DNA from: Ischnura elegans
Lineage: Eukaryota; Arthropoda; Insecta; Odonata; Coenagrionidae
Reading direction: 5' to 3'
Assembly (NCBI RefSeq): GCF_921293095.1
Contig: NC_060259.1
Location: 42,017,812-42,081,811, forward strand
Length of the DNA stretch: 64,000 bases
Every line of letters begins with the position of its first letter. The stretch's first letter is position 1. This document shows, one piece after another, positions 34,353-46,863 of this stretch. Position numbers and translations under genes: made by a program. The notes under the pieces are model-generated. The model ran no database searches. It was not told the DNA's origin and saw nothing but the letters and a program-made list of their open reading frames with translations.

Positions 34353-35039
34353 TTTACATTTGGCAGAACCAGTGGAGATGGTTTCACATAGCAAACTACT
34401 CTGAGACAAAACACAACAATAATTATAGCAACACATTAATGCATAAAATGGAAAATGGAGTTCTCCCACAGCCAGATCATTACAGTATTATAGATGAATA
34501 GCACATCCCATTCCACATTATGAACAAATTGTTGTATCAAATTGCTCAGGTTCACCATGATTCACATCATTTTTATTGTTTTGAAGAAGTAAATCCCAAT
34601 TTTCTTCCTTCTAAGACAATATGAATGCCTGAAATCCCTTAATGCTGTGAAGTTGCAAGTATTAAGGTGTGATCTGCATGATGACACTAAGTTCTATCTG
34701 TGATACTAAGCCATTGCTACCCTATATTAGGATCGCCAATTGAAGGAAATTGTTTATTTGCATCAATACTCAGTTTGTTCCCAGACTTCTCATATACTTT
34801 GTAGGGGCAGCCACACCAGATACATATGTCAAAGGGTAGGAGTCAGACAAAAGGGAGTCCACATGATGGTGTCACATTAAATCACTGTTGGAATAGACAT
34901 GGGAAACCCTACCTTATCTACCCTGAAAACATGAAGCTCAATCAAGTGAGCCTCACAGATTTTCTTACACAACCCAGCCTTTAAGGACATGAGTCATATC
35001 TGCATATGTCGATATCTGTATACGCTTCAGACTGCTCAA
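34353..35039. other. Unassigned intron sequence
   Basis: No ORF or repeat boundary recognised. Confidence 0.4.
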
Positions 35040-37545
35040 GTGAGAGTAGAAAGTGGAGATATGGGTGGGCAAGCACTGCTTGAGGTGCGAGTTAGCACTG
35101 TCCACTATTGCCTTCGTTGTTTAACATGAATGCAAAAGAAATGGTGTTGGAGGCATGGGATGAGTTAGTTCAAGGAAGACGAGTTAAATTTTGAGGGATG
35201 ATGTTTGAATCAGAGAGGTTCGCAAATGATCAGGTGCTGATTAGCCAGTTGGCCAACGGGTTGCTGGCACTGGAGGATGAGTTAGAAAAACAGTGCAAGG
35301 AGTATGGCAAGAACATTGCACACACAAAGACCACAATTATAAAGTTTTGTAAAGTATCAAGAGTTAAGAATGTGAGGTTCAAGACAAAAGTAGTGTATTA
35401 ACTTGAGCAGGTGGATCAGTCTGCACATTAGTGGAAAATGGAGACAGCAGTTAAGATATCAGGAAGAGAATAGCACTAGTTAAGGAGGCGTTCATGATTA
35501 GGATGGAGCTGATGAGAGGACCATTATGTAAAAATTTGAAGAAAAGAATAGTGAAGAGTTCGATTATGGACTTCAGTCCCTTATAATGTGGAAACATGGA
35601 CATTAAGGAGGAAGGATGAGAAGAGATTAGAAGTAGGGATGGTCGGATCGGATACCTTGGATCCAAATATCCACGGATATTGCCCTTAATCAGATACATA
35701 AGATCCAAAGTCGTGGAAGACATCGGATCTGGATCTGAAATTTTTTAATTATAGCTTCAGTGAATGCAACGCAATTAGAATGGAAAGAGTTCCAATTCTC
35801 TCTTCGAATGAGCCATCGCACTGCAATGCTTGTCCTACTCATAAAACATTTTGTTTAAAAGCTCCCACAGGGGTTATGTAGAAGAATTTCAGCCGTGGAA
35901 AATAAAGAAGGCAAAATATGACTGGCACATAGTGTGACTCTTCTCAAGAGATTGAACAATCATCAGGGGAATATCAGCATCATAGGATAATAACCACGTC
36001 AAAAGTATCTACGTTGCAGATTTCAGAAAACCTCCCTCAGCCCTCCATTAGCCCATGCCTCTGATGTTTTTCTTTCTTTTCCGAGATCACACAGACCATA
36101 AATCATAGTTTTCAAAGGAAAATACCAAGTTACATGAGAACAATCAAAGCGTGTTTGATTCCTACCCCGTCTCACCAACTGACCTCTCTTTTGGCCTACC
36201 TGCTCGATTCTCCATTTCTGGAGAACAAATACTGGGTGAGTGACTTTCTGGGCCTGAAGATGTCTCGATAGCTTCGAAAATTGGATGACATGCATGAGAT
36301 TTAAAAAAGAATGAGACCAAACGCGATGCATTTCTGACTATATTTTAGTTTTTTTTCCAACCCTAATTGAATGCCACTAAGTTTTCTAGTTACTGCTAGA
36401 CTATACTAATATTCAACATTGTCCAAAAAGCACAATTTTCAAAGAAACAAGCAAAGCATTAACCCCTCAAACAAGTAAAGACGGACTGGAAACGCCAGTT
36501 GCATATATCACGTAGCTCACCCTGCTTCGCTTTAAAGGCAACGACGTCACTAAATAGCAATATCTGACATGTTTGTCTTTGACTCCCTCTTTCATAGTCT
36601 CGTTGCTTGAAAAATGGAGGGATTGCTCCTTCCCCTCTACATCTCTTTCACGCACTTCTGCTACCCACCCCTTCCTCTCGAGATTCTTAAGCCATCGTCT
36701 CGTTCTGTTCCTGCCCTTCATCGCACGAGAAGTCAATGTTGCTCTAAACATTGTCAATTATGTCGCAGATTAAACAGTTGCAATTTAATTAAATGATATA
36801 TTGATAAAAATGTATTTCATTGAGTAGAAAAATTTTCTTTGAGATAAGGAGAGCTCAATGAATGCTGTGGCGTGAAACTGCAATGAGAAAGTGCAAAATC
36901 CACCTCGCCACAACTGAAGCATTTGCCGGTGAAACACAAGTCAACATATGATAAGAAAGCGACAAAATTTGGGGTAAACATGCATGAGAAAAATTCTAAT
37001 ACTGTTAAATAACTTGAAAGCTTATAAAAATGATTTTTAATCAGTTAAAATGTTAAAATATGTATGAAAATCAAAATAGCATTCCTTTGATCGCATGTAC
37101 CCAGAAGAAACTTGAATATTTAATTCGTTATATAGAAGGCTATTAAAAATGCATTTGGATCAGAAAATTTCTGAAGATCCGACACCTGAAATCAATCAAG
37201 TACATATCTGATCCATATCCGGACCCAAAAAAATCCTGGATCCATCCATCCCTAATTAGAATCATTCCAAATTTCGGAGTGGAGGAGAATGGAGAGGATG
37301 AAGTGGATGTATACGAAGAGGAATGACAAAGTGCTAAGTATGGTGGACGAGGAGAGAAAGATTTGAGAAGAGATAAGATGCAGACAACGCATTTGGATAG
37401 AGCGAGAACTGAGCAGGAAGGGGATGTTAAAAAACATGCTAGAAGCAATACATACTTGGTATGTGGGGGAGGGAGATAAAGGCTTTATAAATGCAATGAA
37501 GGCTTCATTAAAATCTGAAGAGGGAGTGGAGACAGCTGGAGTAAT
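35040..37545 (+). pseudogene. LINE reverse-transcriptase relic split by a hAT element
   Basis: Plus-strand pieces are in order. First, 35040-35200 weakly matches the RQGC.LSP.LFN region. Then 35198-35401 encodes ERFANDQVLISQLANGLLAL and YGKNIAHTKTTIIKF, equivalent to the FADD palm motif (D changed to N) and the NHTKTK motif. Then the YNVETWTLRRKDEKRLE block meets 35634. After the hAT insert, WKKMKW-type sequence resumes at about 37263 (RMKWMYTKRNDKVLSMVDEE). Many stops; inactive. Confidence 0.75.
35634..37254. mobile_element. hAT-type non-autonomous element (1.62 kb)
   Basis: The ends are TAGGGATGGTCGGATC and GGATCCATCCATCCCTA. The 8-bp flanks attagaag (35626-35633) and attagaat (37255-37262) match at 7 of 8. 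It interrupts a LINE reading frame whose two halves resume on either side. No transposase domain was found inside. Confidence 0.85.
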
Positions 37546-37918
37546 TCATGGTTCCTGGCATTTCTCCCTATTATTTTAAGTCTCCCCCCTCCATGCAAAA
37601 TTTGAGCACTCCAGCTCTACTGGAAGTGGCTGGGAATTTGTATCCATCAGTGAGTGAGTCAGTCATGCAAGGGGCTTATGATGTTAAGCAGATGATTTTT
37701 TTAGTTACTGCCGCCAGATTTTCTCGTCCTATCCCTACACGTGTGGCTCACCTCTTCAATCTACAGATCTGTTTTCTCATGCTGCGACAACACAACCTGC
37801 AAATCACCACTGCATAACAAAACCCCTTACAATGAAATCACAATTTTCCTCGTCACTGTTGAATTTATTATATCAAGGTTTCACACAGTATTGTGAGACA
37901 GTCCATTAGTTTATACTA

Positions 37919-40900
37919 ATACCGTATTTACTCGTATAAGACAAACACCTTTTTTTCTATAAATGTCGGTGAAAAAAAGGGGGTGAGCAGCTTACACAAA
38001 TCCTCCAAATTTTCATGTTAGCCACACACCATTTTTCCTCAAATTTCTATTGTTTGTTTCTCCAGAGTTTAAAATTGCTGATAATATCTATGTGAATTGG
38101 TAAGTATGGCGTAATAAGCATTTGGAAGTTATTTGAAAGAAAGACCATCGTTATATAAGTCTAGACGAACAATGATAAAGGCTATAATAGAACACCATGC
38201 CACAAAGCACTTACTGCGTGCATATCATAGGAAATATGATACTTAGCATGTACAATCCTAAAAATGAATTCTGAAGTGAAATTGCGATCGTATCCTGTGA
38301 GTACAACACTACATATTATAAGCAATGCCGAAAAAAAATTGGAAAACGAGCAGCAGGAAGGAAATATGAAGTATCTGAATCATGTATCAGAGACTAGAGG
38401 AAGATGAAGGAGAAACTGCTATCTGTAAGAAAGTGTATGAGAGCTTTTAAAGGTAAAAGTGCAAAATACCCTGAACTAGAAAAGCGACTAGCTTCATACG
38501 TATTTGACCGATGACAGTGTATGTCTGCAGTGTCAACAGAAATGCCCCAGGTGCAAGAGAATTAGGTGTTGCTCCAGCAGATTTTAAGGTGAGCAGAGGA
38601 TGGTTACTGATTGTTTACCAGAAATGGGGAATCAACTAGGAGCAGAAGACAATTTCCCAGTGCTTCCCTGAAGCTTAAGACGATAAACTGCAGAGCTTTC
38701 AGAAGTACATGATTCATCTAAGGAAAAAACATCGCTAATTATTGGGACAAATTGGTTATGCTGACCAAACTCCAGTGTACTTTGAGATGCTGTCAGAAAC
38801 AACTGTAAATGAAATTGGCCAGAAGTCTGTTCACATATGAAGTGGTGGTTATGAAAAACAGTGATGTCCAGGGATGTTGATAATAATGGCAGATGGTAAA
38901 AAACTCTCACCCTATGTTCATCATCATTAGTCAACAATCCTAAGATTGGTTTGATGCAGCTCTCCATTTCTCTCTCCTATCCGCTAATCTCTTCATAGCT
39001 ACATATTTATTCTCTTTTACATCCTTTATAACCTGTCCTATATAACTCATTCGGGGCCGTCCCTTGCCCTTTTTCCCTTCCACTTGTCCTTCAACGATTG
39101 TCTTCATCAGACCACCGTGCCTCAAAATGTGGCCAACTAAGTTGTCCTTTCTTCTGCTTAACGTTTTTAGGAGGCTTCTCTTGTCTCCTACTATCCTTAG
39201 CACTTCCTGGTTACTCACACGGTCAATCCATTTTATCTTCATCATTCTTCGGTAGCACCACATTTCAAATGCTTCCACTCTTGACTTCTCTGCTGCTGTC
39301 AACGTCTAAGCCTCGCTTCCATAGAGAAACATACTCCATATGTAGCATCTGATGAATTGTTTCCTTACTTCTATGCTGGTATTTTCAGCTGTAAGAAGAT
39401 TCTTCTTTTTGTAGAAAGCCCTCTTCGCCTGCGCTATTCTACTGTGTATTTCTTTCTTGCTCCGTCCATCGCTGGTAATTCGGCTTCCCAGGTAAGAGAA
39501 CTCATTCACCTCTTCAAGCTTATGCTTTCCTAGTTTGATGTTTGTTTTAGCCTCCTTTCTTTTACTGCAAACTAATATCTTAGTCTTCTTTTTGTTGATT
39601 TTCAGCTGATATCTGGCCATTGTCCTTTCCATATTTGTCAACGTCTTCTTCAAATCCTTCTCTGTCTCGGCTATGACTGCTATGTCGTCAGCAAATCGCA
39701 GCATACTAATTTTTTCTCCGTGGATATTGACACCCGAAGCTTTCTGCTTGATTTCGTTGATGGCTTTCTCTATGTAAACATTAAAAATTAAGGGGGAAAG
39801 CGCACAACCTTGTCTCACCCCTTTTCTTATTCTTGCTTCTGCACCATTTGGTCCACATTTGATCACAGCTACTTGGTTTTTACACCCTATGTTATATTTT
39901 TAAATAAAAACTCTTCCCACGAAAGTGAACTTTCCAGTCGGTTTAATAGTAAGAATGCAAGAAAACGGTTGGATGGACCACAACATGGTCTTAGACTACA
40001 TTAAATGCATGTGGGAATCCCATCCTGGTGCATTACTCTGGCTGAGAAGCATGCTGGTTCTCGACAGTTTTGTGGGCATCTGAAAGAACCTGTGAAACAA
40101 ATGGTGCAAGAGGGTAATGCTGACCAGATGATAATTCCAGGTGGCAAGACATCTATGTCGCAGCCTTTATGCATTTGCATAAATAGGCCATTCCAAAAGA
40201 ACATTAAGAACCTGTACAAAGAGTGGATGGCAAGCACAATGTATGAAGAAACTCCCTTGGGAAAAATAAAAAACCACAGCTGATGCAGATTTATCCATAG
40301 ATTTTGGAATCATGAAAGAAGCTTCCAGAGGATTTAGTCTTAAAAAGGTAAAAGAAATGTTGCATTTCAAATGAAATGGATGGCAATGAAGACAGTGAGG
40401 TGTAGGACTGTGAATGTGAGGATGTGATCGTAGTGACAGTGACAAACTCTAAAAATAAGAGCTGCTACGATATAAATATTCATTGGTGATTCATGATTCT
40501 ATTTCTGCAAGTGTATTGTCACTTAGTTTCATCATGTAATAAATGCTGATTTCATTCTTTTTCGCTTCTTGCATCGTCCTTGCCCACACCATTTGCAAAG
40601 AAAGTAGACTAAACCACCTATATTAGCACTATCAGGCATCTATAAGGTGCAGATGGCATTCTGCTTTCATTTTTTAATTATTCAAAGGCCTTCCGTAATT
40701 GAAAAATAATGGGTTGAAATCGCATAAAGTTCTGAAGTTTTATAGCTGGATATCACGATGACGATATTGATACGTACTCCAATTAATTCATGTGAAAGCA
40801 CTTACATCAACACTAAACTTTGGCAAATAATTTCCATTAAAAGATTGTACATTTATGTTATGACAAAGTAATGTAGGATTAAGGGCTAAAAACAGTTTTT

Positions 40901-40970
40901 TTGGCAAAATAATTTTTTTCCTCACAGGCCAGCCCAAAAATAAGGGTGCATAACACACACAAGGATACAA
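37919..40970 (+). pseudogene. Pogo-family transposase relic, interrupted by a LINE
   Basis: Plus-strand fragments at about 38330-38907 include KCMRAFKGKSAKYPELEKRL, then IGYADQTPVYFEML, the NMDQTP-type first catalytic aspartate block of CENP-B/pogo DDE_1 transposases, then MADGKKLSPYV. After the LINE (38919-39882), 39900-40440 resumes with GWMDHNMVLDYIKCMW, ESHPGALLWLRSMLVLDSF (second catalytic aspartate) and a CINRPFQKNIKNLYKEWM region (40160-40250). Several stops and shifts. The left end CCGTATTTACTCGTATAAG follows TA at 37920; the right end near 40970 is degenerate. Confidence 0.8.
38919..39882 (-). pseudogene. 5'-truncated LINE with 11-bp target duplication, one stop from an open frame
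   Basis: caccctatgtt is repeated exactly at 38908-38918 and 39883-39893. The minus-strand frame encodes RQGCALSPLIFNVYIEKAI, then MLRFADDIAVIAE (the YXDD-type catalytic motif), INKKKTKILV, FSYLGSRIT, FLYGSEA, one TAG (39302-39304, where tryptophan is expected), then TAAEKSRVEAFEMWCYRRMM and GRPRMSYIGQVIKDV. The 3' end carries short ATG repeats rather than poly-A, as in RTE-like LINEs. It is the best-preserved retroelement here and likely young. Confidence 0.88.
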
Positions 40971-41754
40971 AAGGGTGAGCTGTAAATGTCATGGAAATAT
41001 CAGTAAAATAAAAGCTTATTAATAATTCTATGCTATTGGATAATAATGGCCTTATTACCCCAAAGCTCCTAATACGAAAGATAAAATGTCAGTTGTCTTG
41101 TAAGGGAGCATGAAATAATATGTGATCCATACAGAGGTGACTTAGAAAAAACTACGATGGACCCTTGATACAGAATGTTTCAGAGGGCAAGATACTCAGA
41201 ATGCTTTAATGAGAAAATTTCTAACAGTACTGGTAGATGCTTCTGGGCATGACTTGACCTTCAGGTATCTTAGGAGTAAGAATACCTCCAGCTCAACCAG
41301 TTGTACGTGGTTCTTTGCTATGGATGGAAGCCAACATTCTAGCCACCACACCAACCCGATCCCCATGTGAGGAAATGCAGAGTTAAAATTTCCAAATTTG
41401 AGATGCAGACATGTTGACCACCAAGAAATTTTCAAGATGATAGCATAAGTTTTAAGCTAGAAATTCGACTCTAAAAAAAGACTGGTCTAGCTAGAGACTT
41501 TCATTCTCTTAAGCTGCACCTGTCTTTACAGATATCCTTTCATTATCTAAAGATCAGAATCCCTAAATGGCAGAAGAAATTGATACTGCCAGATGACATT
41601 AATTTAGATGAACAAGTGAGACACACTAATAATATGAATGGAAGCCACAAAACCCCAAACCTGATGCGGTAAACAAGCTAGACTTTTCCTGGAAAAATAA
41701 AACTGTAGGTTGCTCTCAATTTGGGGAATCTTACAGTTCATATTTTTACATCAA
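40971..41754. other. Unassigned intron sequence
   Basis: Nothing recognised; a 79-codon minus ORF (41196-41435) has no family resemblance. Confidence 0.4.
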
Positions 41755-42418
41755 TAGGGTGGTTTCCCATTATTTTTTTATTGCCTAAATTGAAAGGATA
41801 TTACTCCTGGAGTACGCATTTCAAGCTCTTAGATTTTTAATACGATATCTATTTTTCGCGATTAAACGAAAAGTGAACATTTTCAAGTGCGCGAAAATGC
41901 GACGGATAAGTAGGAATGCTGGGAAAAGCCCGTGTGACGTATTTCTGGTTCCAGTTGTTGCCGTGTGAGGTGACCTTGGGGCAAGGCTTTGAGCGCTGAT
42001 ACGATGCAGGCTGCTAGCAGGTAGCATAGAGTACCCTGCTAGCAGATAGCGCTTGGCTCAAATAAGGATTATTATTACCCTATCAAACGAAGGAAACTTT
42101 CCGAACTTAGGCAATTTTAATGTGTGATTACTAAGAATTGTTTCCCTGAGCTCTGTGCCTCATGCATGCATTGGTAATCTCAGACAATGTAAAACTCCTA
42201 TCTACTCGTATAGAAACTAGGTCCCTGTGACGTCACGTGGAGTGGAATCGTATGGGCGCCAATCTGGCCTTTTTCAAATGCAGTTAAAATTGACCATTAA
42301 CATTCGTCTAAACTGGGATTTCTAAAACCAAATAATTTGTATATTATGAATACATTAATGGTGGGTAGCGAATCGCAATCAATGCCTTTCGTTTTCTTTG
42401 ATGTAGGAAACTACCCTA
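41755..42418 (+). mobile_element. TAGGGTGGTTTCC MITE family, copy 2
   Basis: It starts TAGGGTGGTTTCCCATTATT and ends TAGGAAACTACCCTA, with TA-compatible flanks. It holds an intact TGACGTCA (42228-42235) overlapping CACGTG (42234-42239). Confidence 0.85.
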
Positions 42419-42694
42419 TTATGTATTTCTTCTTTAATGACATGGATTCTGGACACCCACTCCTTTTTAAAAATTAACAAAGAAGACCATTGAAAACATG
42501 TAAGTCCTGGGTGCTGAAAAATCCACACAAGGACTCCAGCCAGTGATTGCCACCGGTAGCCCTTGTAAGGACTTCGTCACAGCAAGGAGCTTCTCCTCCT
42601 ATCCAGCAGGATTCATTACCAGTTGACATTGAACCATGCAATGAGCAGCCTCTGCATGATTACTGGTCCTGTCACCATGCTTCAATACTTTTTC

Positions 42695-43292
42695 CAGGGT
42701 TCCCAATCTGACTTAATTATAAAATTCATGGTTTTTTTCCAGGTTTTCACGGTATAAATTGCATCAAATTCACGGTCTGTTGATAAACCATTTTAGGAAG
42801 AAATATCGATCACATAATAATCACTGGCCCCATGTTACCTAAAAATATGGCAAACGCGATAAAAACCGGGAATACAAATGCAGCAATGAAAGTGCTCTCA
42901 TGACGTCGCCTATCATAAGCAAAATTTAGGGCTGGCTAAAGGTTGTGAGAGGGAAAATGGAGTGTGACAGGGTAGTGGTGTCTTGATTTCTCGCCGTGGT
43001 TAATGATCACTTTGGCTAATGGTCTTCCAATGACAGCCTTAAGGTCTGTGTGTCATCACGGCACACGGACCAATATTTGAGCTTTGAATACACATGCACA
43101 AATAAATGCGCAGACAGTGTCTGCGAGTGACTGACCTTGAATATGATTGACACATCGATTTTCACAATCAAGTTTGAGAGGTTTATAAGGTTTTGTGACG
43201 AAATTCACGGCTTTTTCCAGGTTTTTTCACGGTAGACCGCATTCACGGCTTATTCACGGTTTTAAGGCTTTCGCGGTTGAGAGGGAACCCTG
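42695..43292 (+). mobile_element. CAGGGTTCCC element (hAT-like), short copy
   Basis: It shares both ends and the ttcacgg direct repeats with 28913-32580 but is only 598 bp. Interior homology (attcacggtctgttgataaacc; aatgaaagtg...catgacg) shows the long copy is this unit plus an insertion. Confidence 0.8.
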
Positions 43293-43452
43293 TTTTTTGT
43301 AATTAGACCAGATTGAAACAGGGAATATCGGTTCTCTCCATCCGTTAACCAGCCTGTTCACTGAGCCAGAATGAAGAAGAAAGAAAACAGTGAAGCTTCA
43401 AATGTGTACTGCCCCAGGCAGTGATTCGCTGAAACAAAGACTTGAATACTAA

Positions 43453-44900
43453 AGCCGATGTCCCACGGTCAAATTTGCGTCAAAATATTTGCATCAAAAT
43501 TTGATGCAACTGACACGCACCCTGTCCCACGGTCAAAATTTTGTCCAACTGGCTTTTGGTCCTATCGTTTGTACAAATCACCGATTTGTACAAATGGATA
43601 GGACAGGTTCTATATTTTCATCCAATTGGATGAAACCAACCAATCACAGGGCCTTTGACAAAAAAGCATCGCCAAGCGCTGACACACAGGCCAAATAGGT
43701 TAAACTTATTTATCGTCTGCATGAGTATTTTAATTAATAATTATGTATATTATGGACACAAAAATAAACTTTGTTGTATTCCACACAGTATGCATTAAAA
43801 ACCCAACCGGTTTTCACCTTTTCAGGTCGTTATCTTAATCGTAAACCTCTAGATAAGGACCTGAAAAGATCGAAACAGGTTGAGTTTTTTCATTAGTATT
43901 GTATAGAATGCTAAAAGGTTTAGTTTTAAATTTATAATATCACCATACCACGAAGTGAATTCACAAAAAAATATTTCAAATATATATATACGTTCGTGAT
44001 CGTCTATTTCATCGCCTGGTGTGGCCCTAAAGGTAAATATGAGCAAAAATTTGTCTAGTGATAGGCGATGGAAGCTCTCAACTAGGAAATCCGTAATAAT
44101 TAGTTGATCTTTAATAGAAAGGAAGCGATCTTTAGATCGCAATACCAGGAGGGATGTTTTGGAAATAATAAAAGATTTACTTAAGGTATCGAGGCCGAAT
44201 TTTACGCTTTGTGGAAGGCATACAATGCGAGCGAGCAGCTGGAGAAATGACTAATATGAACTGACGATTGTACCTGTGAAACACTACAGCTGCCCGTTTC
44301 TATTACTATGATTATAGGATAAGGACCTTATTTTAGAAACTGCTAGATTAGGAGAGAAAAATGTGATTTAAATGCACGCTTGCAGCACTATTCATAACAT
44401 CTCCTCAACCACAATGTCCATCATTTATTAATAACATTTTCCTCGCGGGAATAAACTGCCTCACGTTTGTATCCTGGCGTTTTATTCTGCCCTCAGCCTT
44501 GCTGATAAGGGACATGAAAATATCCTGACTTGTCGTCAATTATTATCGATAATAAACGGGAACATCGGCGACCAACTCCTTCTCCAACATGTTTAGCATG
44601 CTTATTCAAACGCTTTCATACCCCCTTTCCAGCCAAGGCCAAGTTCAGCATTCCTTCTGTTTTCTTTTTTTCGCATCTCTAATGTTCAAGAGGCCTGTTC
44701 AGACAATTTCGCCTGCTTAAAAAGAAAGAATCCTCCACCTCCACAAGTTTCCTAATTGTTTACATAAATATCGTCTTTCATTTGTTTTTGATCAAAATGA
44801 GATGCATCGTGGGACACCCCCAGTCCAGTTGTATCAAAATATTTGCATCAAAATATTTGGACAAACATTTTGATGCAAATTTGACCGTGGGACATCGGCT
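43453..44900. mobile_element. PIF/Harbinger-like non-autonomous element (1.45 kb)
   Basis: The ends AGCCGATGTCCCACGGTCAA and TTGACCGTGGGACATCGGCT are an exact inverted pair, followed inward by related tgcatcaaaat words. A TAA duplication flanks it (43450-43452, 44901-44903), the 3-bp type of PIF/Harbinger. A 97-codon minus ORF (43849-44142) is not recognisable as transposase. Confidence 0.8.
43797..43930. repeat. Imperfect long hairpin with CTGAAAAG...CGAAAC core
   Basis: Arms around acccaaccggttttcacc and aaacaggttgagtttttt pair imperfectly. CTGAAAAGATCGAAAC (43861-43876) resembles the order of the hammerhead boxes but lacks the conserved G of CUGANGA. Confidence 0.45.
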
Positions 44901-45254
44901 TAAAGTTTGAATGTAGTGTATACCGTGGAAATATAGAAGCACCCTAATGAAAATAGAAAAATACAATATATAAAAAATGAATCAATATGATAGATTGCCA
45001 ATGTTGCCTGCACTGTAATAACAACTGTCATGAATTATAAATGTATCACCCATGGGATAGGTGAAGAATAAGGCAGGAAGGTAGGATCCCTGAATGTTTC
45101 CTGCAATACTTTGACCATAATAAACTGGCATTTAAATCTATGGCCCATGGGCACGGACCCTGAAAAGTGGTGAACAAATTTAAGTGAAATCATTATAAAT
45201 ATCATAGCCCAAGCGGTGCAAAAATACAACATTTCAAGCTACAATGATGAAATA

Positions 45255-46698
45255 CAGTGGAACTTGGTTAGTACGTTCCTCCTTAGTACGTTTTCCTCCT
45301 TAGTACGGCGATTTCCCTCGGTCCCGGTACCATCCGAACAAAATACAGGTAGAAGAATTTGGTTAGTACGTTTGAAAAAATTGCGCTTTCCTGGTTAGTA
45401 CGCTCAATTGCTTGCCGCGACGCAACCCGCAATTCGTTCTCTAGTGTCTTTTAAGGGTCGCAACCCCTATGAAAAAATTGTATAAACCTGTTTCAAAATT
45501 TTATACAATTTATACAATTGCCATGGCAATGTATAAGATTGTATAAAATTTTGGAACAGGTTTATACAATTTTTTCATAGGGGAAACGTCTGAATTCATA
45601 ATTTAATTTATTATTATTAGCCATTAACATTCTTCCATTCATTCCACATCTCTTTCTTCTACCGTAATTTATCCAAATGCATTTCTGAATTCTTGTGACG
45701 TGCTGAATAATAAAATGCGGCCATTTTTCGGGAATGTCTGACTATGAAAAACTACAGCCAATAAGAAGCCCCAATTTTCCTCACCCCGAGCTCCTCACCT
45801 TCTGTTGCCTTTGGAGCGCTTGGGAGTGCCCACTGCTGCGCACAAAGTTCGTGAGTGGGCAATTGTTGCTATTGCACGAGTTATCATGATGAAGAAATGA
45901 GTCTTAAAGGTATTAGACAATTCCCACATTATCTAAAGCAGTACTGCTCCATAAACTCCACTCGACGTGCGTATTTACTTGACTACTGTTGCGGGAGCAG
46001 ACGATCCTCTGGATCTCCACGCGAAGCTTAGCTTAAAAATACTTGATCTCGGAACGAAAGCAGACGACATTATGCAAATTTTGAAAGTAAATTTCAACTG
46101 TTTAATATAAAATTTTCTTGTAATTACGTCGTAATCTAATAATCTTGCGTGTCATCTGTCGATATATCGATCGATTTTACAATCGAAATGGTATCATTCC
46201 AGAAGCGAATGTCTGCGGCTGTTGCCGTAATTTGAAAGTCAATATAATTTTGCCCAATTTTTATGATGTTTAAAAAACCAGTTGACTTACTCCGGGTTGT
46301 TGTTATATTCTCCGAGTACGCTGTGAGAAAGAAAAATGACATGTCTTCGCTTGTCTGAGCTTCACTCGTCCTCGTTCTGTAAATATGTATAGGATAAATC
46401 ACGGGAGATAGACGCCGTAATCATGAAATCGTCTCCGGGATGTCCATGAAAAATTGCGATTTTTATTCACATGGTATTGTTTTTCATGGTAGCGCTCATT
46501 TTCTTGATTTTAAATGTGAAAAGAGTTCAGGAAGGCGATCCTATGAGAACTACCGATAGTAATTGTAATTATGACGACTTTTTCACTGATTGCAATAACC
46601 CCGACTGCTATTATTTACTTTCCTCGTTAGTATGTTTTCCTGATTAGTACGTTCATTTTTCGTGGTCCCTTCAGAAACGTACTAACCAAGTTCCACTG
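45255..46698. mobile_element. Pogo/Tigger-type element with ttagtacg subterminal repeats (1.44 kb)
   Basis: CAGTGGAACTTGGTTAGTAC at the left and GTACTAACCAAGTTCCACTG at the right are exact inverted ends, flanked by TA (45253-45254, 46699-46700). At least five ttagtacg-type words crowd the left 170 bp and three the right 90 bp. A 120-bp palindrome lies inside at 45464-45583. Confidence 0.85.
45464..45583. repeat. Near-perfect 120-bp palindrome
   Basis: It opens cccctatgaaaaaattgtat and closes with the complement, centred on ccatgg (45521-45526). The arms differ at only a few sites. No unpaired loop separates the arms. Confidence 0.9.
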
Positions 46699-46863
46699 TA
46701 TATATGTATTTAGACATTTCTCAATTGAAACATCAAAGAATCATATTAAAGGCATGAAATGATTTACAAAACTTGTTCTATCTAATGAATGGACCACACT
46801 CAAAAGTGAAGAAGTTGAAGAAATCAGAATGTCGCTAATTCAACATATTTTTTGGCATCTACT

